DNA of 64,000 nucleotides from Planctomycetaceae bacterium. Lineage in GTDB: Bacteria; Planctomycetota; Planctomycetia; Pirellulales; Pirellulaceae. The notes under the pieces are model-generated. The model searched no databases, was not told the origin of the DNA, and worked only from the letters and a program-made list of their open reading frames with translations. The translations under genes and the position numbers were made by a program. The stretch lies in NCBI GenBank assembly GCA_002724245.1, contig PBOG01000214.1, positions 1 to 64,000 of the forward strand, read 5' to 3'. Shown piece after piece: positions 53,890 to 63,119 of the stretch (its first letter is position 1; every line of letters begins with the position of its first letter).

Positions 53890-56097
53890 TTAATCCGCCA
53901 ATAACCAGTTAGCGATAGCGACGGGGATCGCTGTCGCGGGTCCATTGAATGCCTCAATCTGCTCTGGCACACCAGCCGCAGCAAAGGCCTGCCGAGCGAG
54001 TTGCGGAACGCCCCCGGCTTCACCCGCAATCCACAGACGGTGGGGAGCCGACAAGGCCAGTAGGCCAGGCAAATCGCCATACTTTACTGCACCGGGAAGA
54101 AAATTGACGTCTCTGAACGACTTTAAATCGACAAACCGAAAACCCTGAGTGTCTATCGCAGCACGCTGCACTTGCTTACCCGCCTGACTGCGCGCAGCTG
54201 CAACCAGCGGGCCGGCACCATTTACGCCAACCAGGTGAATCGCGTCGGCGCCGTGTTCGTCGTTTCCACCCCAAGCAATTAATGTCAACAAATCCTGTGT
54301 GCGCTGGACAAAGACGGAGTCGTTGTAGCCATGGGTATAGCCAGCATAAGGGCTCGTAGAAACCGTACGGGATTGCTGCAGGGTTTTTCCATCTACGAGA
54401 AACTCTCCCTGGTAAATCAGATCGGCAGCCATGACGGCCGCGCCGCCATTCAATAACGCCTGAATGGGTGCGCGAGGCTTATCCGTTTCGTCATACAGGC
54501 CAGCCTTTCCTATGCCATCCACCCACACCACGACTTGTTTATTCCATTGGACTTGCTTGGGAAAGAGCGAGACTACTGGCAACTCCTGTCCGCTCGATGG
54601 CTTGCGCACGAGATCGGTGAATTCATAATAGTCACCGCGATCGGTCTTGGTACGTTTCTCGCGCTGCAACGGGTCCGAGGCCAAATCCTGGTTGTTGAGA
54701 ATAACTCGAAATGCATTGCCCACAACCCTTCGGTACTCGCGCAACTCTGCGGGATTTGCTGGAACCAGCCTGGCCAATTGTCGATCCGAAACCTCCGACA
54801 GGTACCGCATCAAGTCCAGCTCATACTGGACCCCACCCGTTGGTTGCGGGTGGTCTTGGTTCCACACCGTTTTTTCTTCGTTGGCAAGCGGCTCCCAATC
54901 TTCTTCCACAATGGGTTCTGTCAATCCTAAATTCAGATACTTGTTGAACCAGGAGTACATCACTGCCCTGGTTACATAGTTGTAGTTGTGTGGAAAGTGT
55001 GTCAACGATTTGCAGAGCACACGATCCTGAACTCCTAGCATGCCGTACAAAGCTTGTAACTGCGGATATCCACTGGTCATCATCTCCTTGGTCCAGTCAT
55101 CTGCCGCCGTCATCGCCTGGGGACGGGGTGCGAAAAGCGCTGTCAATTCTACGTTGCCAGTACCAACGCGCAACAAACAACAATTCTCACAGGTGCACCC
55201 CCCCTGCATCGACGTAGATACCATTCCCTGGGGAAAAGAAACAACCGGGCGTGAATCCAGCGCACCGACCAGTATGGTCTGCGTGCCACCGCCGCTACCT
55301 CCGGTCACGCCAAGGCGACGTGCATCGACGTCAGGCAGACTACACAGGAAATCAAGCGCCCGAATTGAATTCCAGGTCTGTAACGCCATCATACTCTGGA
55401 GCCGTAATTCAGCTTGCGTACTGTAGAGCCCCCAACGTTCTTTGGTGTCGACAATCGGACGCTGATCCGGTCGCAAGCGATGCGGAATTTGCACGCTATC
55501 CGCGTATCCCACCATATCGTAAATGAACGTAACGCATCCCATTCTCGCCAACTGCGCACAACGCGCAATCTTGGGAAAACGTCCACTCCCTTCAAATCGT
55601 TCATGCCCCTGGACGATAAACTGTCGGATTCCATCAGCACCATGATCCTGCAACCGCCCCCCATGGCCGTGGGGACAAAGCACAGCTGGAAGCTTGCCTT
55701 TTTTTCCGCTTGGTCGAAAAAGTAAACCGGTGACAAAATGCTCAGGAACACTCTCGAAATAGACTTTTTCGACCGTGAAACCAGGCCGTTCCACGCGTCC
55801 GTGCACAACAGCATTGAGAGGCGTTCTTTCCGGTAAAGGCCAGAGTCCAGTCGCGACCTGGACTCTTAACCGCAATTGGCTGGCGCGCTCCTCCCAAGCG
55901 GCTTTGGTCGACGGCACTTTAAAAGGAAAAAAACCATTGAGGTTCGTCAGATCGCCCAGGCGGCGATCCTGAGGGACTTTTCCTTGAGGGAACACACGTG
56001 GACCAGCAGATTGGCCAATCGTCGCACTGACCAACACCGCCAGAAACAAAGACCATTGCATGGTCGTAATGAACAGGGATCTCCAAATCGATTTCAT
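53890..56097 (-). CDS. Secreted alpha/beta hydrolase of acetyl-xylan-esterase/dienelactone-hydrolase type
   Basis: The protein has 735 residues from the ATG at 56097, with AGGAGACGAAA upstream. A signal peptide (FITTMQWSLFLAVLVSATIG) leads the chain. The N-terminal catalytic part has LPAVLCPHGHGGRLQDHG (oxyanion motif, near residue 140), and VTGGSGGGTQTILV with the nucleophile Ser in GGSGGG (near 270). The acid and His may lie in the region near 340-370 (LCKSLTHFPHNYNY). The C-terminal half (about 400-735) is a second hydrolase-like module, possibly with VGVNGAGPLVAA as its own nucleophile region with Asn in place of Ser. Likely cleaves ester bonds in polysaccharides; substrate not proven. 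Confidence 0.8.
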   Translation of the reverse strand: MKSIWRSLFITTMQWSLFLAVLVSATIGQSAGPRVFPQGKVPQDRRLGDLTNLNGFFPFKVPSTKAAWEERASQLRLRVQVATGLWPLPERTPLNAVVHGRVERPGFTVEKVYFESVPEHFVTGLLFRPSGKKGKLPAVLCPHGHGGRLQDHGADGIRQFIVQGHERFEGSGRFPKIARCAQLARMGCVTFIYDMVGYADSVQIPHRLRPDQRPIVDTKERWGLYSTQAELRLQSMMALQTWNSIRALDFLCSLPDVDARRLGVTGGSGGGTQTILVGALDSRPVVSFPQGMVSTSMQGGCTCENCCLLRVGTGNVELTALFAPRPQAMTAADDWTKEMMTSGYPQLQALYGMLGVQDRVLCKSLTHFPHNYNYVTRAVMYSWFNKYLNLGLTEPIVEEDWEPLANEEKTVWNQDHPQPTGGVQYELDLMRYLSEVSDRQLARLVPANPAELREYRRVVGNAFRVILNNQDLASDPLQREKRTKTDRGDYYEFTDLVRKPSSGQELPVVSLFPKQVQWNKQVVVWVDGIGKAGLYDETDKPRAPIQALLNGGAAVMAADLIYQGEFLVDGKTLQQSRTVSTSPYAGYTHGYNDSVFVQRTQDLLTLIAWGGNDEHGADAIHLVGVNGAGPLVAAARSQAGKQVQRAAIDTQGFRFVDLKSFRDVNFLPGAVKYGDLPGLLALSAPHRLWIAGEAGGVPQLARQAFAAAGVPEQIEAFNGPATAIPVAIANWLLAD

Positions 56098-56419
56098 TTT
56101 CGTCTCCTGGTCGTTTCCCCGGGGAAAGTGCTAAGTCAAGCTCTCTTACTGTTCTGCATTCCGACTACGGCGTCAAGCAACCATCGGGAGAGATTCATGC
56201 CGCTTCGTCTCCAGAATGCTCCTCATTTCGAGAAAGACAGCGAATCTGAAGGGACAGGAATGCGCGTTGCGAGACCGACAGCCCCATTTCAGACGTCGCC
56301 TGCTACCAGACCCAATCGCCTCCCCTTACCGTGCGTTTGGTGGTTTGACACTGTGAGCAAAGATCGCCAGGCACCGGCTGATTCGGTTTACACGCTTCTG
56401 TATCTGCCCAACAAAATCT
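56098..56419. other. Intergenic region, 322 bases
   Basis: Between two minus-strand genes. It should contain the promoter of the esterase gene. The overlapping frame 55876-56475 on the plus strand is antisense to real genes and reads as noise. No hairpin with a T-run or RNA gene is seen. Confidence 0.4.
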
Positions 56420-57295
56420 TTATGTCTCCTCTGACTCCCGCAGCGCTGGCGCCAGGTAGTCAAGTAAATCACTAGCGATCAAGGAAATTTGCCCTAGTTG
56501 CCGGGCGGCCAGGTCACCTGCACGTCCATGCACATGAACTCCCAACTGCGCCGCATCCCACGCCGACAATCCCTGACTGATCAAGGCGGCAATTACCCCA
56601 GTCAAGACATCTCCCGATCCAGCTGTCGCCATACCTGGGTTACCCGTCGCATTTCGGACCGACCGGCGGCCGTCTGTAATCAATGTTTGTGAACCTTTTA
56701 GCACCAATACAATGCGATGTCGCAGGGCGAGTTTTGCAGCCGCCTCTTCGGCCGTCAGCGATTCCAAGGCAGCCTGCTCCTGCAACCGCCGAAACTCGCC
56801 TAAGTGCGGCGTGAGCACACGTTCGCCTCCCGGAGCAGCAACTCCATCGCGCCGCGCCGCCAGCGCATTCAGTGCATCCGCATCGACAACCATTGGTTTC
56901 TGTAACGTCTGATACAATTCGTCAACAAAGGAAACCAATTCAGGAGACCGGCCTAAACCAGGTCCACAGGCAACGCACGTCGCCCGCTCGACCAGTGGCA
57001 CCAACTGGTCAAGACTCGTAGCGGCGATGCGGCCTTCTCCGTCCGAATGCAAGGGTGTCGTCATATAACAAGGTTCAAAGCCGGCTACCGTTTCCAGACA
57101 AACATCGGGAACCGCCAAGGTGACCAATCCAGCGCCACCTCGCAAAGTAGCTTTGCCAGCCAGAGCAATCGCACCACTCATACCGCGAGACCCACCAATC
57201 AACAACGCCCTGCCGTAGTCTCCCTTGTGCGCGGAAGGCAGACGCGGGGCCAGTCGCGGCAAACCAGGCCCTGGCGATGGCGTTCGCTCGCTCAT
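56420..57295 (-). CDS. nnrD: ADP-dependent NAD(P)H-hydrate dehydratase
   Basis: The protein has 291 residues. The ribokinase-like NnrD fold has KGDYGRALLIGGSRGMSGA, LRGGAGLVTLAVP, CGPGLGRSP, VVDADALNALAA, LTPHLGEFRRL, LVLKGSQTLITDG and the terminal signature NPGMATAGSGDVLTGVIAAL, which holds the catalytic Asp in GSGD. It repairs NADHX/NADPHX, damaged hydrated NAD(P)H, using ADP. The epimerase half (NnrE/YjeF N-terminal) seen in many bacteria is absent, so the epimerase must be elsewhere. The ATG at 57295 overlaps the larB stop by four bases (ATGA), so translation is likely coupled to larB. Confidence 0.93.
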   Translation of the reverse strand: MSERTPSPGPGLPRLAPRLPSAHKGDYGRALLIGGSRGMSGAIALAGKATLRGGAGLVTLAVPDVCLETVAGFEPCYMTTPLHSDGEGRIAATSLDQLVPLVERATCVACGPGLGRSPELVSFVDELYQTLQKPMVVDADALNALAARRDGVAAPGGERVLTPHLGEFRRLQEQAALESLTAEEAAAKLALRHRIVLVLKGSQTLITDGRRSVRNATGNPGMATAGSGDVLTGVIAALISQGLSAWDAAQLGVHVHGRAGDLAARQLGQISLIASDLLDYLAPALRESEET

Positions 57296-58065
57296 GGCTG
57301 ATCAGACCGGTGCTTACGCGTCGCAATCAATCCCGCGATGTAACCTGCCTTGAATCCAGCATCGATGTTGACAACGGTCACATTCGCAGAACAACTATTG
57401 AGCATTGCCAGCAAGGCAGTCACTCCCCCAAAACTGGTACCGTATCCAACACTACTCGGCACACCAATCACAGGACAATCGACGTAACCTCCCACGACAC
57501 TTGGTAAAGCACCCTCGAGTCCTGCCACTACAATCACTGCATCCGATCCGCGGATCTCGCCAAGTCGTTCTGGCAGTCGGTGAGGACCCGCTACGCCAAC
57601 ATCCTGAATCAACGGTGCTTCGATGCCCATCCATTGCAGTGTCTCGCAGCTCTCCTCCGCCACATGCCGGTCCGTCGTTCCTGCCGTGATGACCGCCACT
57701 CTGCCAGCGGTCACTGCCTCTTGCCTGGATTCAACAGCAATCCGAAAAGTCCGCGCCAGTTCGTTGTAGTGTCCTTGCGGGAAGGTCTCCTGCAAACCCT
57801 CTGCCTGGCCTTCATCGATCCGTGTTACCAATACGGCTTGTTCAGCTTGCAACAGCCGGTGCACGATTTCTTGAATCACGGACAGAGACTTACCTTCGCC
57901 AAAAACCGCCTCGGGAAATCCGCAGCGGGCTTCACGGTTAAGGTCGAGTGTTACCGGGGATGTCTGTTGAGAAACTTCACTGGCCAAGTGTGAAACAATG
58001 TCCTCCAGGGGCAACTTTTCGTGTGACACATCTTCTCCGATCGGTCCAGCTTTTTCAGTTTCCAT
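57292..58065 (-). CDS. larB: LarB, nickel-pincer cofactor biosynthesis carboxylase
   Basis: The protein has 257 residues. The N-terminal arm (RCGFPEAVFGEGKS, residues about 47-60) and the C-terminal core (RVAVITAGTTDRHVAEES, GLEGALPSVVGGYVDCPVIGVPSSVGYG, NIDAGFKAGY) match LarB, whose core resembles AIR carboxylase PurE. LarB carboxylates and hydrolyses nicotinic acid adenine dinucleotide at the start of the nickel-pincer nucleotide pathway, which LarE and LarC complete. Neither larE nor larC is in the window. The cofactor serves lactate racemase (LarA) and related racemases. It precedes nnrD with a four-base overlap, an unusual link between two enzymes of pyridine dinucleotide chemistry. Confidence 0.93.
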   Translation of the reverse strand: METEKAGPIGEDVSHEKLPLEDIVSHLASEVSQQTSPVTLDLNREARCGFPEAVFGEGKSLSVIQEIVHRLLQAEQAVLVTRIDEGQAEGLQETFPQGHYNELARTFRIAVESRQEAVTAGRVAVITAGTTDRHVAEESCETLQWMGIEAPLIQDVGVAGPHRLPERLGEIRGSDAVIVVAGLEGALPSVVGGYVDCPVIGVPSSVGYGTSFGGVTALLAMLNSCSANVTVVNIDAGFKAGYIAGLIATRKHRSDQP

Positions 58066-58296
58066 GCCTCCATACTAACGCGTTTTCCCCGTAGCAGCGA
58101 CCGGCAGCCAAAATCTCTTGGACTCGTCCTCTTGCCGGCCCACCAGCTATGATTGAAAACTAGGAATCGCCCAGTCTCACATTCACGTGTAACCGCAGTG
58201 AAGGCATACATGCCAAGCCTCAACTGCTCGCCGGAATCGTCAGGCGCGACCTGTGAGGCAGGAAGCTTTCTCACGCAATTCATGACAGGTAGTTTG

Positions 58297-58839
58297 ATGA
58301 ACATCTTTCTGATCGGTTATCGGGGAACCGGAAAATCAACGGTGGCAGAACGGCTCTCGGCCAAAACTCAAATGCCCTGGATTGACGCCGATGAGTCCAT
58401 CGAAACGCTGGCTGGGTCCTCGATCAAGGAGATTTTCTCGGAGCAAGGTGAAAGCGTCTTTCGAGACCTGGAAACAACGGTATTGGAAAACTTGCAACAA
58501 CGCGATGGCTGGATTCTCGCCTTGGGTGGAGGGGTCATTGTACGCAATCAAAATCGACGCATCCTGTCTCAAACAAGTCCGGTATTCTGGTTAACTGCCC
58601 AGGTTGGCACGATCCAATCACGACTGTCCGCGGATCCCAATACGGACCAACGCCGTCCGGACCTCACCGCCGCTGGCGGCGTTGAAGAAATCAACGAAAT
58701 GCTAGAGCGGAGGGAACCTCTATACCGCCAGTGCGCCGACCACATCGTGCCCACAGATAACCGGACATCCGACGCGATTGCGGATCAGATTGTCGAGCTC
58801 CTGTCGCAAGAGCCACATGCTGGGAACCCTCTTGACTGA
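58297..58839 (+). CDS. aroK: Shikimate kinase
   Basis: The protein has 180 residues from the ATG at 58297 (MNIFLIGYRGTGKST); the in-frame sequence upstream to 58153 is not conserved. Walker A is GYRGTGKST, the shikimate-site acid is in IDADESIE, the Arg is in ESVFRDLE, and GGGVIVRNQN forms the glycine-rich motif. The lid has ADPNTDQRRPDLTA. It phosphorylates shikimate in chorismate synthesis. Length is normal. Downstream, 10 bases after the stop, lies a 16-base palindrome (separate entry). aroB is at 38658, so the two aro genes are not linked. Confidence 0.93.
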   Translation: MNIFLIGYRGTGKSTVAERLSAKTQMPWIDADESIETLAGSSIKEIFSEQGESVFRDLETTVLENLQQRDGWILALGGGVIVRNQNRRILSQTSPVFWLTAQVGTIQSRLSADPNTDQRRPDLTAAGGVEEINEMLERREPLYRQCADHIVPTDNRTSDAIADQIVELLSQEPHAGNPLD

Positions 58840-59161
58840 AATCTCTTGTCTGAACCGGTTCAGAGTAAGGAAGACAGGCCAAGAGAGAGTGCTGGTAACG
58901 GCGTGAACTAAGCTGCTACCGCGCATGCTGACGGCCGCAGTGGCCTGCCCAGCAGGGGTACAAGATTGGCTCGGTGTTCGATTTCGCGCGTGTTCGGTAT
59001 GCTCTGTAAGATAGTCAACGTCATTACACGATGCTATTCGCTGCGAGCAGGTCCGGTTTTCCAGTACTGCGTTACCCGCAAAACGCCGTCACCCTTGAAC
59101 CGTCGTCCTGACTTACTCCCCATTACCCCGAGCACGCCGCAACACCCCACAGGGCGCTAGT
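58840..59161. other. Intergenic region, 322 bases
   Basis: Between aroK and the prepilin peptidase gene. Apart from the palindrome at 58849 I see no clear element. The frame at 58966-59160 is short, has no ribosome-binding site and is unlikely to be a gene. Confidence 0.4.
58849..58864. repeat. Perfect 16-base palindrome after aroK
   Basis: TCTGAACCGGTTCAGA is fully self-complementary and lies 10 bases downstream of the aroK stop. With no T-run it is not a normal terminator. It could be a dimer-binding operator or the start of a terminator-like structure; it is about 300 bases from the next gene. Confidence 0.7.
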
Positions 59162-60412
59162 GTGGACTTGATCCTGGACATCAACCCGACTTGGAGATTG
59201 GTCTGCCTGTTCGTACTGGGGACCGTCCTGGGCGGTCAAATCAATCGGGGAATCTACCGGCTCGCCTGGTTCCCCCGTGCCATTGGCCCCTGGTCGAAAC
59301 CCCACGCAGACGCGACCCAGCGGCGTTGGTTCGACTATCTGCCCGTAGCGGGCTGGTTGACCTTGCGTCGCGAATGCCATCTCCACGGTGCCGCGTACTG
59401 GCTGCGGCCCCTTGCTCTCGAAATCCTGGCAGGCCTGGGCCTGGCTGGCCTCTATTGGTGGGAAGTTCTCTCCGATGGGTTGGCGCCCGTGGGTCCCTGG
59501 CAAAGCCGATCAATACTCCAGCTTCACGGCCAGTTTCTGTCACATGCACTACTACTTTGCTTGATGACCGTCGCAACATTCATCGACTTTGACGAAAAGA
59601 CCATTCCCGACACGATCACCGTTCCCGGAACTCTCTGTGGACTTTTTCTTGCTGCCCTCCTGCCAGCATCTCCCTTGCCAGTTCCACACCCTGACAACGG
59701 CCAGGTTGTCACGCTGCTGACAACCACTCCTAACATCTGGCCCGACTGGCTAACTCCTTCTCGTGGGCTCCTACTGGGATTGGGTATCTACGCATGCTGG
59801 TGTTTCGCTCTGGCACCAAAAACATGGACGCTGCGATACGGCTGGAGACGAGCCTGCTCGCTACTAGTTGCCAGCATGATCAAGAACGGTCGTTACCGGA
59901 TACCACTGGGATTGCTCTTTGGTGGGCTGGCCAGCATTCCCTTGGCCTGGCTGGTGTTGGAGCAAGGCTGGCCAACGCTCTTCAGTGCGTTGGTCGGTCT
60001 GGCTTTTGGCGGCGGACTCGTCTGGTCTGTTCGCATTATTGCCGGAGTCGTACTTGGCAAAGAAGCGATGGGATTTGGTGATGTCACCTTGATGTCGATG
60101 ATCGGCGCATTTCTCGGCTGGCAAACTGGACTGCTGACATTCTTTCTGGCTCCAGGCGCGGCCGCCTTGATCTCGATCGGACAGTGGTTTCTGACTCGAA
60201 ATCGTGAAATCGCGTTTGGACCTTATCTTTGCTTGTCTGCTTCGATCTTGCTCGTCAGTTGGCGTTGGGTGTGGGCCGCAACAGGCATGTACTTTGAACT
60301 TGGCTGGTATATCCCGTTGTTAATCCTGCTTTCACTCGTTCTGATGTCACTATTCCTGGGAGGCTGGCGTCTGATTGAAAGCTTTTTATTTTACCCGAGG
60401 GACTCACGCTAG
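59162..60412 (+). CDS. Type IV prepilin peptidase, A24 family, long variant
   Basis: The protein has 416 residues with a GTG start at 59162 (a wider search for another start gave none). It has about eight hydrophobic helices. The two catalytic Asp are in TFIDFDEKTIPD (near residue 142) and EAMGFGDVTLM (near 305), the A24 pattern. It cuts the leader of prepilin-like proteins at the inner membrane. The usual four-Cys zinc loop between helices 1 and 2 is missing: only one Cys (RRECHLHG) remains near residue 78, though PVAGWLTLRR and LRPLALEI keep the flanks. The insert near 160-240 makes it longer than the usual 250-290 residues. It could serve competence pili together with comEC and dprA. Confidence 0.85.
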   Translation: MDLILDINPTWRLVCLFVLGTVLGGQINRGIYRLAWFPRAIGPWSKPHADATQRRWFDYLPVAGWLTLRRECHLHGAAYWLRPLALEILAGLGLAGLYWWEVLSDGLAPVGPWQSRSILQLHGQFLSHALLLCLMTVATFIDFDEKTIPDTITVPGTLCGLFLAALLPASPLPVPHPDNGQVVTLLTTTPNIWPDWLTPSRGLLLGLGIYACWCFALAPKTWTLRYGWRRACSLLVASMIKNGRYRIPLGLLFGGLASIPLAWLVLEQGWPTLFSALVGLAFGGGLVWSVRIIAGVVLGKEAMGFGDVTLMSMIGAFLGWQTGLLTFFLAPGAAALISIGQWFLTRNREIAFGPYLCLSASILLVSWRWVWAATGMYFELGWYIPLLILLSLVLMSLFLGGWRLIESFLFYPRDSR

Positions 60413-60595
60413 TTTACTGGTTCAGTACCCGGCACACTGAGTTTGGAAAACCACGAACCGTTTTCCTCCCTCTTCAGGGATTTCTGTCGCTTCAATGACA
60501 GAGTTTTTTTCCGTACACCAATTCCATTTTGGCGTTCTTTGGTAAAACAAGCAGATAAGAATCACAGGTCTTTATACGCAGACTGGCACATACCT

Positions 60596-61534
60596 ATGCA
60601 AACCAGCACGATTACGTCCGACACCCTTTCTTCTTCAGTGATTGCGGTTCCTCCGCTGGCTCGCAATAGCGATGAAACCCTGAACACACCAGAAAATGAA
60701 AAACAAATTCGACACCTTGAATCGGGGGGCGTGACTACCCTTCTCTACGGCGGCAATGCCATTCTCTACCATGTTGCGCTCAGTGAATATGCAAGTCTGT
60801 TGGAATTACTGGCTACGGCGGCAGCCGAAAACACACTTGTAATTCCGTCCGTTGGCCCAGCGTATGGAACAATGATGGAGCAGGCCGCTGTACTTCGCGA
60901 GTTCGCTTTTCCCACAGCCATGATCCTCCCACAGCGCGATGTCACCACATCAAGTGGTGTCGCTAGTGCAGTCCGCAGGTTTGTGGAAAAGATAGAACGC
61001 CCGGCGTTGCTCTACATCAAGCACGAAGGTTACATCGACGTGGCGGATGTCCGCAATTTGATCGAGGACAACCTGCTCTCTGGAATCAAATATGCGATTG
61101 TCCGAGACGACCCCAGCGAAGACAACTACCTGCGATCTTTGACAGACAATGTTGATACGGGACGCGTGGTGAGTGGCATCGGCGAACAACCGGCTTTGAT
61201 TCATCTGCGCGACTTCAAACTCTCCGGTTTTACCTCAGGCTGTGTCTGTATTGCCCCCTATCGGTCAATGGAGTTGTTGCACGCTCTGAAATCGGGAGAC
61301 TACCCAACTGCAGCGAAGATCCAGAACTCCTTCCGTCCACTGGAAGATCTCCGCAATTCCATAAACCCAGTCCGCGTGTTGCATCGCGCTGTAGAGCTCG
61401 CTGGAATCGCCCAAATGGGACCCTTGCTGCCACTCTTGTCCGATGTCGATCCCGGCCAGGCTTCGGGTATCCAAGATGCGGCCTGTCAGTTACTTGAATG
61501 GGAACGACAAGGCGCGAAGTCGTCCGCCTCTTGA
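60596..61534 (+). CDS. DapA-family (dihydrodipicolinate synthase/NAL) aldolase-lyase
   Basis: The protein has 312 residues from the ATG at 60596; a TTG at 60443 is unlikely. It shows the TIM-barrel DapA family pattern: VTTLLYGGNAILYHVALSEY at the front, IPSVGPAYGT, and LLYIKHEGYI with the Schiff-base Lys near residue 150. The Tyr of the family's catalytic triad may be in PVGPAYG-type sequence. Members cleave or form carbon-carbon bonds with pyruvate or related keto acids; true DapA makes a lysine precursor. The motif differs from true DapA (GTTGE is GVTTLLYGG), so lysine synthesis is not assumed. Substrate unknown; it converges with the permease gene. Confidence 0.82.
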   Translation: MQTSTITSDTLSSSVIAVPPLARNSDETLNTPENEKQIRHLESGGVTTLLYGGNAILYHVALSEYASLLELLATAAAENTLVIPSVGPAYGTMMEQAAVLREFAFPTAMILPQRDVTTSSGVASAVRRFVEKIERPALLYIKHEGYIDVADVRNLIEDNLLSGIKYAIVRDDPSEDNYLRSLTDNVDTGRVVSGIGEQPALIHLRDFKLSGFTSGCVCIAPYRSMELLHALKSGDYPTAAKIQNSFRPLEDLRNSINPVRVLHRAVELAGIAQMGPLLPLLSDVDPGQASGIQDAACQLLEWERQGAKSSAS

Positions 61535-61607
61535 GTAAAGACCTGTTCGCAAGAACGTTATTCGGTGTTTTGGGACAGTCTCACGATCCCTGCGGTGGCA
61601 CCATACA

Positions 61608-63119
61608 TCAAAGTGTTCCAGCCTCTTCGTGCAAACTTCGGATACCAGCCTGCCCTGAGAGAATGCGCTGGCGCACCCAGCAAAAATAGATCAGCACACC
61701 ACCCAGGCAAAGACTCAATGACGTCCACGTCGCGCGACGAAATTGCATCGGAATGCTGAGAATCGAAATGATCAGTAGCAACCAGATAATCGCGACCAAC
61801 GCGACTCCAGGACCGCTCCGGCCTAGCGAAAAGGTCCCAAAGCGAGGAGACATCGCATGGCGTCCCCGCAAATAGGAACAAATCGTGACCAGATAGATCA
61901 CCGCCGGTAAAACCGCAGCTGACTGAATGAGGTCTTGCAGCGAGTCTGAGAACAGCTCTGCCAGAATGCCAACTAACAGTACCAGCACGACGGCCGCAAC
62001 GGGTACGGAAGTTTTCGAGGGCACTTGTTTGAAAACATTACTAAACGGAAACACATTGTCACGAGCCATCGCGTAAATCAGGCGCGAACCAGACGCCATG
62101 ATGATCAATCCGCAAGCAAATATGGAGACGCCAACCAGGACAAAAAAACCGGCTCCAACCAGGCTTCCCAAGTTGCTTTCAATAATCGTCGGTAGTGGGT
62201 ACGGTTCCTTTTTCACAGCTTCCAGATCCTCGATCCCCAGCGACGTCAAGACCAGGAACAAGGTTCCTACGGTACCGCTGACCACGACGGACCAAACGAC
62301 CGCCTTGGGAACGGTTCTTTCGGCATTGACGGTTTCTTCGGACAGGTTGGCCGCAGATTCAAATCCGACCAGTGTGTAAGCACCCATCAAACAGGCCATC
62401 AGAAAGGCCTGCCAGTAAGGTCCCTCCTGCTCGACAGCCGCAGGTACCGAGGGCGTTTCTGGACCAGAAAGTTCACCCGCCGATTCAAACTGGGCACCGC
62501 GTTCCCAGAGGATTTCCCCAGACGGTTGTTTGTAGATCATCAGACCAGCAAACAAGACAACTAATCCAACCATGCCAACGACTTCGGTAAAGACGGCAAC
62601 CGAATTAATGAGATTGGCCAGTCGCACTCCAAGCACGTGGATTAATGCCTGAGTCACCATCGTCATACAAACGATAACCTTGAGCCAAAGTGAAGATTCA
62701 TCAACTCCCGCAACATAACCAATGACCGACGCCAAGGCGTGATCGACTGAGGGCACGACGATGATCAGAAAACAAACCGCAACCCAACCGGTAAACCAAC
62801 CCCAACCAGGACCCGCCAGCCGCGTCACCCACTGGTAGGAATAACCCGTCAAAGGCATTCTGCCAGCCAATTCAGCAAAAACGAGAGCCACCAGTAACTG
62901 GCCAATCGTAACAATGGGCCAGGTCCAGAAACCAGCTGGGCCAGCACCGTCGAGAACAAGCGAGTAGTTCAGAAAGATGCCAGTCGTGATCGAAATAAAC
63001 GAAAACGCAACGGCAAAGGAACCGAACAAGCGAATAGTACGTCGCAGTTCCTGCTTGTAGTGGAAGGTCGCCATGACCTGCTGATCACTTTCGGATCCCC
63101 GTTGTTCCCCATTCAACAC
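61608..63119 (-). CDS. APC-family amino acid permease
   Basis: The protein has 503 residues from the GTG at 63119, with AAGGA eight bases upstream; ATG at 63074 and TTG at 63125 are alternatives. About twelve transmembrane helices are present. Family motifs: FGSFAVAFSFISITTGIF and GPAGFWTWPIVTIGQLLVAL at the start, PLTGYSYQWVTRLAGPGWGW, and YTLVGFESAANLSEET followed by VPKAVVWSV, typical of the amino acid/polyamine/organocation superfamily. It imports amino acids or related amines with cation coupling; specificity is not readable. The neighbouring DapA-family gene on the opposite strand is convergent and need not be linked. Confidence 0.9.
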   Translation of the reverse strand: MLNGEQRGSESDQQVMATFHYKQELRRTIRLFGSFAVAFSFISITTGIFLNYSLVLDGAGPAGFWTWPIVTIGQLLVALVFAELAGRMPLTGYSYQWVTRLAGPGWGWFTGWVAVCFLIIVVPSVDHALASVIGYVAGVDESSLWLKVIVCMTMVTQALIHVLGVRLANLINSVAVFTEVVGMVGLVVLFAGLMIYKQPSGEILWERGAQFESAGELSGPETPSVPAAVEQEGPYWQAFLMACLMGAYTLVGFESAANLSEETVNAERTVPKAVVWSVVVSGTVGTLFLVLTSLGIEDLEAVKKEPYPLPTIIESNLGSLVGAGFFVLVGVSIFACGLIIMASGSRLIYAMARDNVFPFSNVFKQVPSKTSVPVAAVVLVLLVGILAELFSDSLQDLIQSAAVLPAVIYLVTICSYLRGRHAMSPRFGTFSLGRSGPGVALVAIIWLLLIISILSIPMQFRRATWTSLSLCLGGVLIYFCWVRQRILSGQAGIRSLHEEAGTL

